This document shows positions 63,409 through 64,000 of a stretch of 64,000 bases of DNA, in pieces. Within the stretch, counting starts at the first letter, position 1. The number at the start of each line of letters is the position of its first letter. Below the pieces are notes generated by a model, which saw nothing but the letters and a program-made list of their open reading frames with translations, did not search any database and had not been told where the DNA came from. Location of the stretch: the NCBI RefSeq assembly GCF_024171925.1, contig NZ_JAMTCO010000014.1:84058-148057 (forward strand), read 5' to 3'. A program made the position numbers and the translations under genes. This stretch comes from Actinokineospora diospyrosa. Lineage in GTDB: Bacteria; Actinomycetota; Actinomycetes; Mycobacteriales; Pseudonocardiaceae.

Positions 63409-64000
63409 TGGCCGCCCACGATACGGCCACCGCCCCGAGCGCAGCGGCTGCGCGGACGCAGAGGGCTCCTAGGCGGGCCCACGCCGTTCGCACCGCGCTC
63501 ACCGCCTGGCTGGGGCGTCCGCTGGCCTCGTTCCACCTGGTTCTGGCCGTGTTCGGTTTGCTCACCGTGCTCGGCTTGGTGATGGTGCTGTCAGCGTCGT
63601 CCGTGGTTTCCCTCAACACACCAGGGTCCGGGCTCTACACGGTCTTCAAGAAGCAGCTGCTGTATGTCCTGATCGGCACGGTGCTGTTCTGGATAGGCCT
63701 GCGCGTTCCTCTTGAACGCATTCGAGCCATGAGCCCCACCGCGCTCGCGATCAGCATCTTGCTGCTGATCGCCGTTCTTACACCGCTCGGCACCACGCTG
63801 AACGGCACGCAGAGCTGGTTCAAGTTCGGGCCCTTCTCCTTCCAGCCCGTCGAGGTCTGCAAGCTCGCGTTGGCGCTGTGGGGCGCGCACGTGCTGGTGC
63901 TTAAGAGAGCTGTTCTGCACCGGTACCGCCACCTACTGGTGCCTGTCGTGCCCGTCGCCCTGCTGATGTTCGCGCTGGTCATGCTGCAGCCTGACCTCGG
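63408..64000 (+). CDS. ftsW: FtsW/RodA/SpoVE-family glycosyltransferase, N-terminal part
   Basis: The gene runs off the window; 197 residues are visible. A 40-residue Ala/Arg-rich cytoplasmic leader precedes the first membrane segment (FHLVLAVFGLLTVLGLVMVLSAS). The SEDS family is shown by LNGTQSWFKFGPFSFQPVEVCKLALALWGAHVL. FtsW polymerises septal glycan with FtsI, encoded upstream. The ATG at 63408 overlaps the murD stop by one base. Confidence 0.93.
   Translation, partial: MAAHDTATAPSAAAARTQRAPRRAHAVRTALTAWLGRPLASFHLVLAVFGLLTVLGLVMVLSASSVVSLNTPGSGLYTVFKKQLLYVLIGTVLFWIGLRVPLERIRAMSPTALAISILLLIAVLTPLGTTLNGTQSWFKFGPFSFQPVEVCKLALALWGAHVLVLKRAVLHRYRHLLVPVVPVALLMFALVMLQPDL

Overview
The window is high-GC actinobacterial chromosome, most likely from a Pseudonocardiaceae-type organism (Actinokineospora or Saccharothrix relatives). 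This is inferred from gene order, the roughly 70% or higher G+C, strong G/C preference at third codon positions, frequent GTG starts, and actinobacterial marker families (WhiB, DUF3040, MoxR-DUF58-TgpA, ClgR-PspA-PspM). No rRNA, tRNA, CRISPR array, insertion sequence or prophage was recognised.

Layout. 1-14.7 kb: the 3' end of RNase J, a class A beta-lactamase-like exported protein, a SulP-carbonic anhydrase fusion, an EamA transporter, a PlsC-type acyltransferase, ftsK, a GYPQQ-repeat membrane protein, a lipoprotein, a secreted phospholipase A2, a MerR regulator, argA-type acetyltransferase, a thiolase and a YjbR/MmcQ-family protein. 14.7-21 kb: the conserved block rimO-pgsA-cinA-clgR, then 1.2 kb of noncoding repeats, then pspA-pspM. 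21-31 kb: uracil permease facing pyrD, a coiled-coil protein, a Thr-rich small protein, a repeat-filled gap, a nei-parA operon, a methyltransferase, dinB and a secreted protein. 31.3-37.2 kb: a stress sigma factor region (anti-sigma factor, SigF-type sigma factor, WhiB, two STAS antagonists, a GHKL kinase, a PP2C phosphatase and a CarH-like B12 sensor). 37.3-43 kb: a decayed NB-ARC/WD40 gene, a DUF3040 protein, an acyl-CoA dehydrogenase, an HhH-PHP protein and a MarR regulator. 43-44.2 kb: a second repeat-filled gap with a DnaA-box array. 44.2-49.1 kb: the moxR-DUF58-tgpA operon on the minus strand. 49.5-64 kb: the dcw cell-wall and division cluster mraZ-rsmH-ftsL-[unknown 856-codon frame]-ftsI-murE-murF-mraY-murD-ftsW, chained by 1-4 base stop/start overlaps except at the mraZ/rsmH and ftsI/murE gaps.

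Main points of interest. (1) Intergenic composite repeats at 18.15-18.9 kb and 43.2-44.2 kb combine a 69-bp tandem repeat, a roughly 144-bp imperfect palindrome and a 28-bp core, with DnaA-box 9-mers 61-63 bp after the core. At 43.36-44.23 kb eight perfect and two one-mismatch boxes occur, and within each group they are spaced exactly 19 bp apart. (2) A different 130-bp dispersed element at 14.0 and 25.8 kb, in opposite orientations, also carries a perfect TTATCCACA. (3) A partner-switching module contains a protein with the W-x9-EH motif of CarH/LitR adenosylcobalamin photoreceptors but no DNA-binding domain, next to SigF-type promoters. (4) A 2.57-kb repetitive open frame lies inside the dcw cluster, coupled at both ends, with repeat periods that are all multiples of three but no codon-position G+C bias. 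(5) The repeats separate clgR from pspA, and a SigE-like promoter lies directly upstream of pspA.
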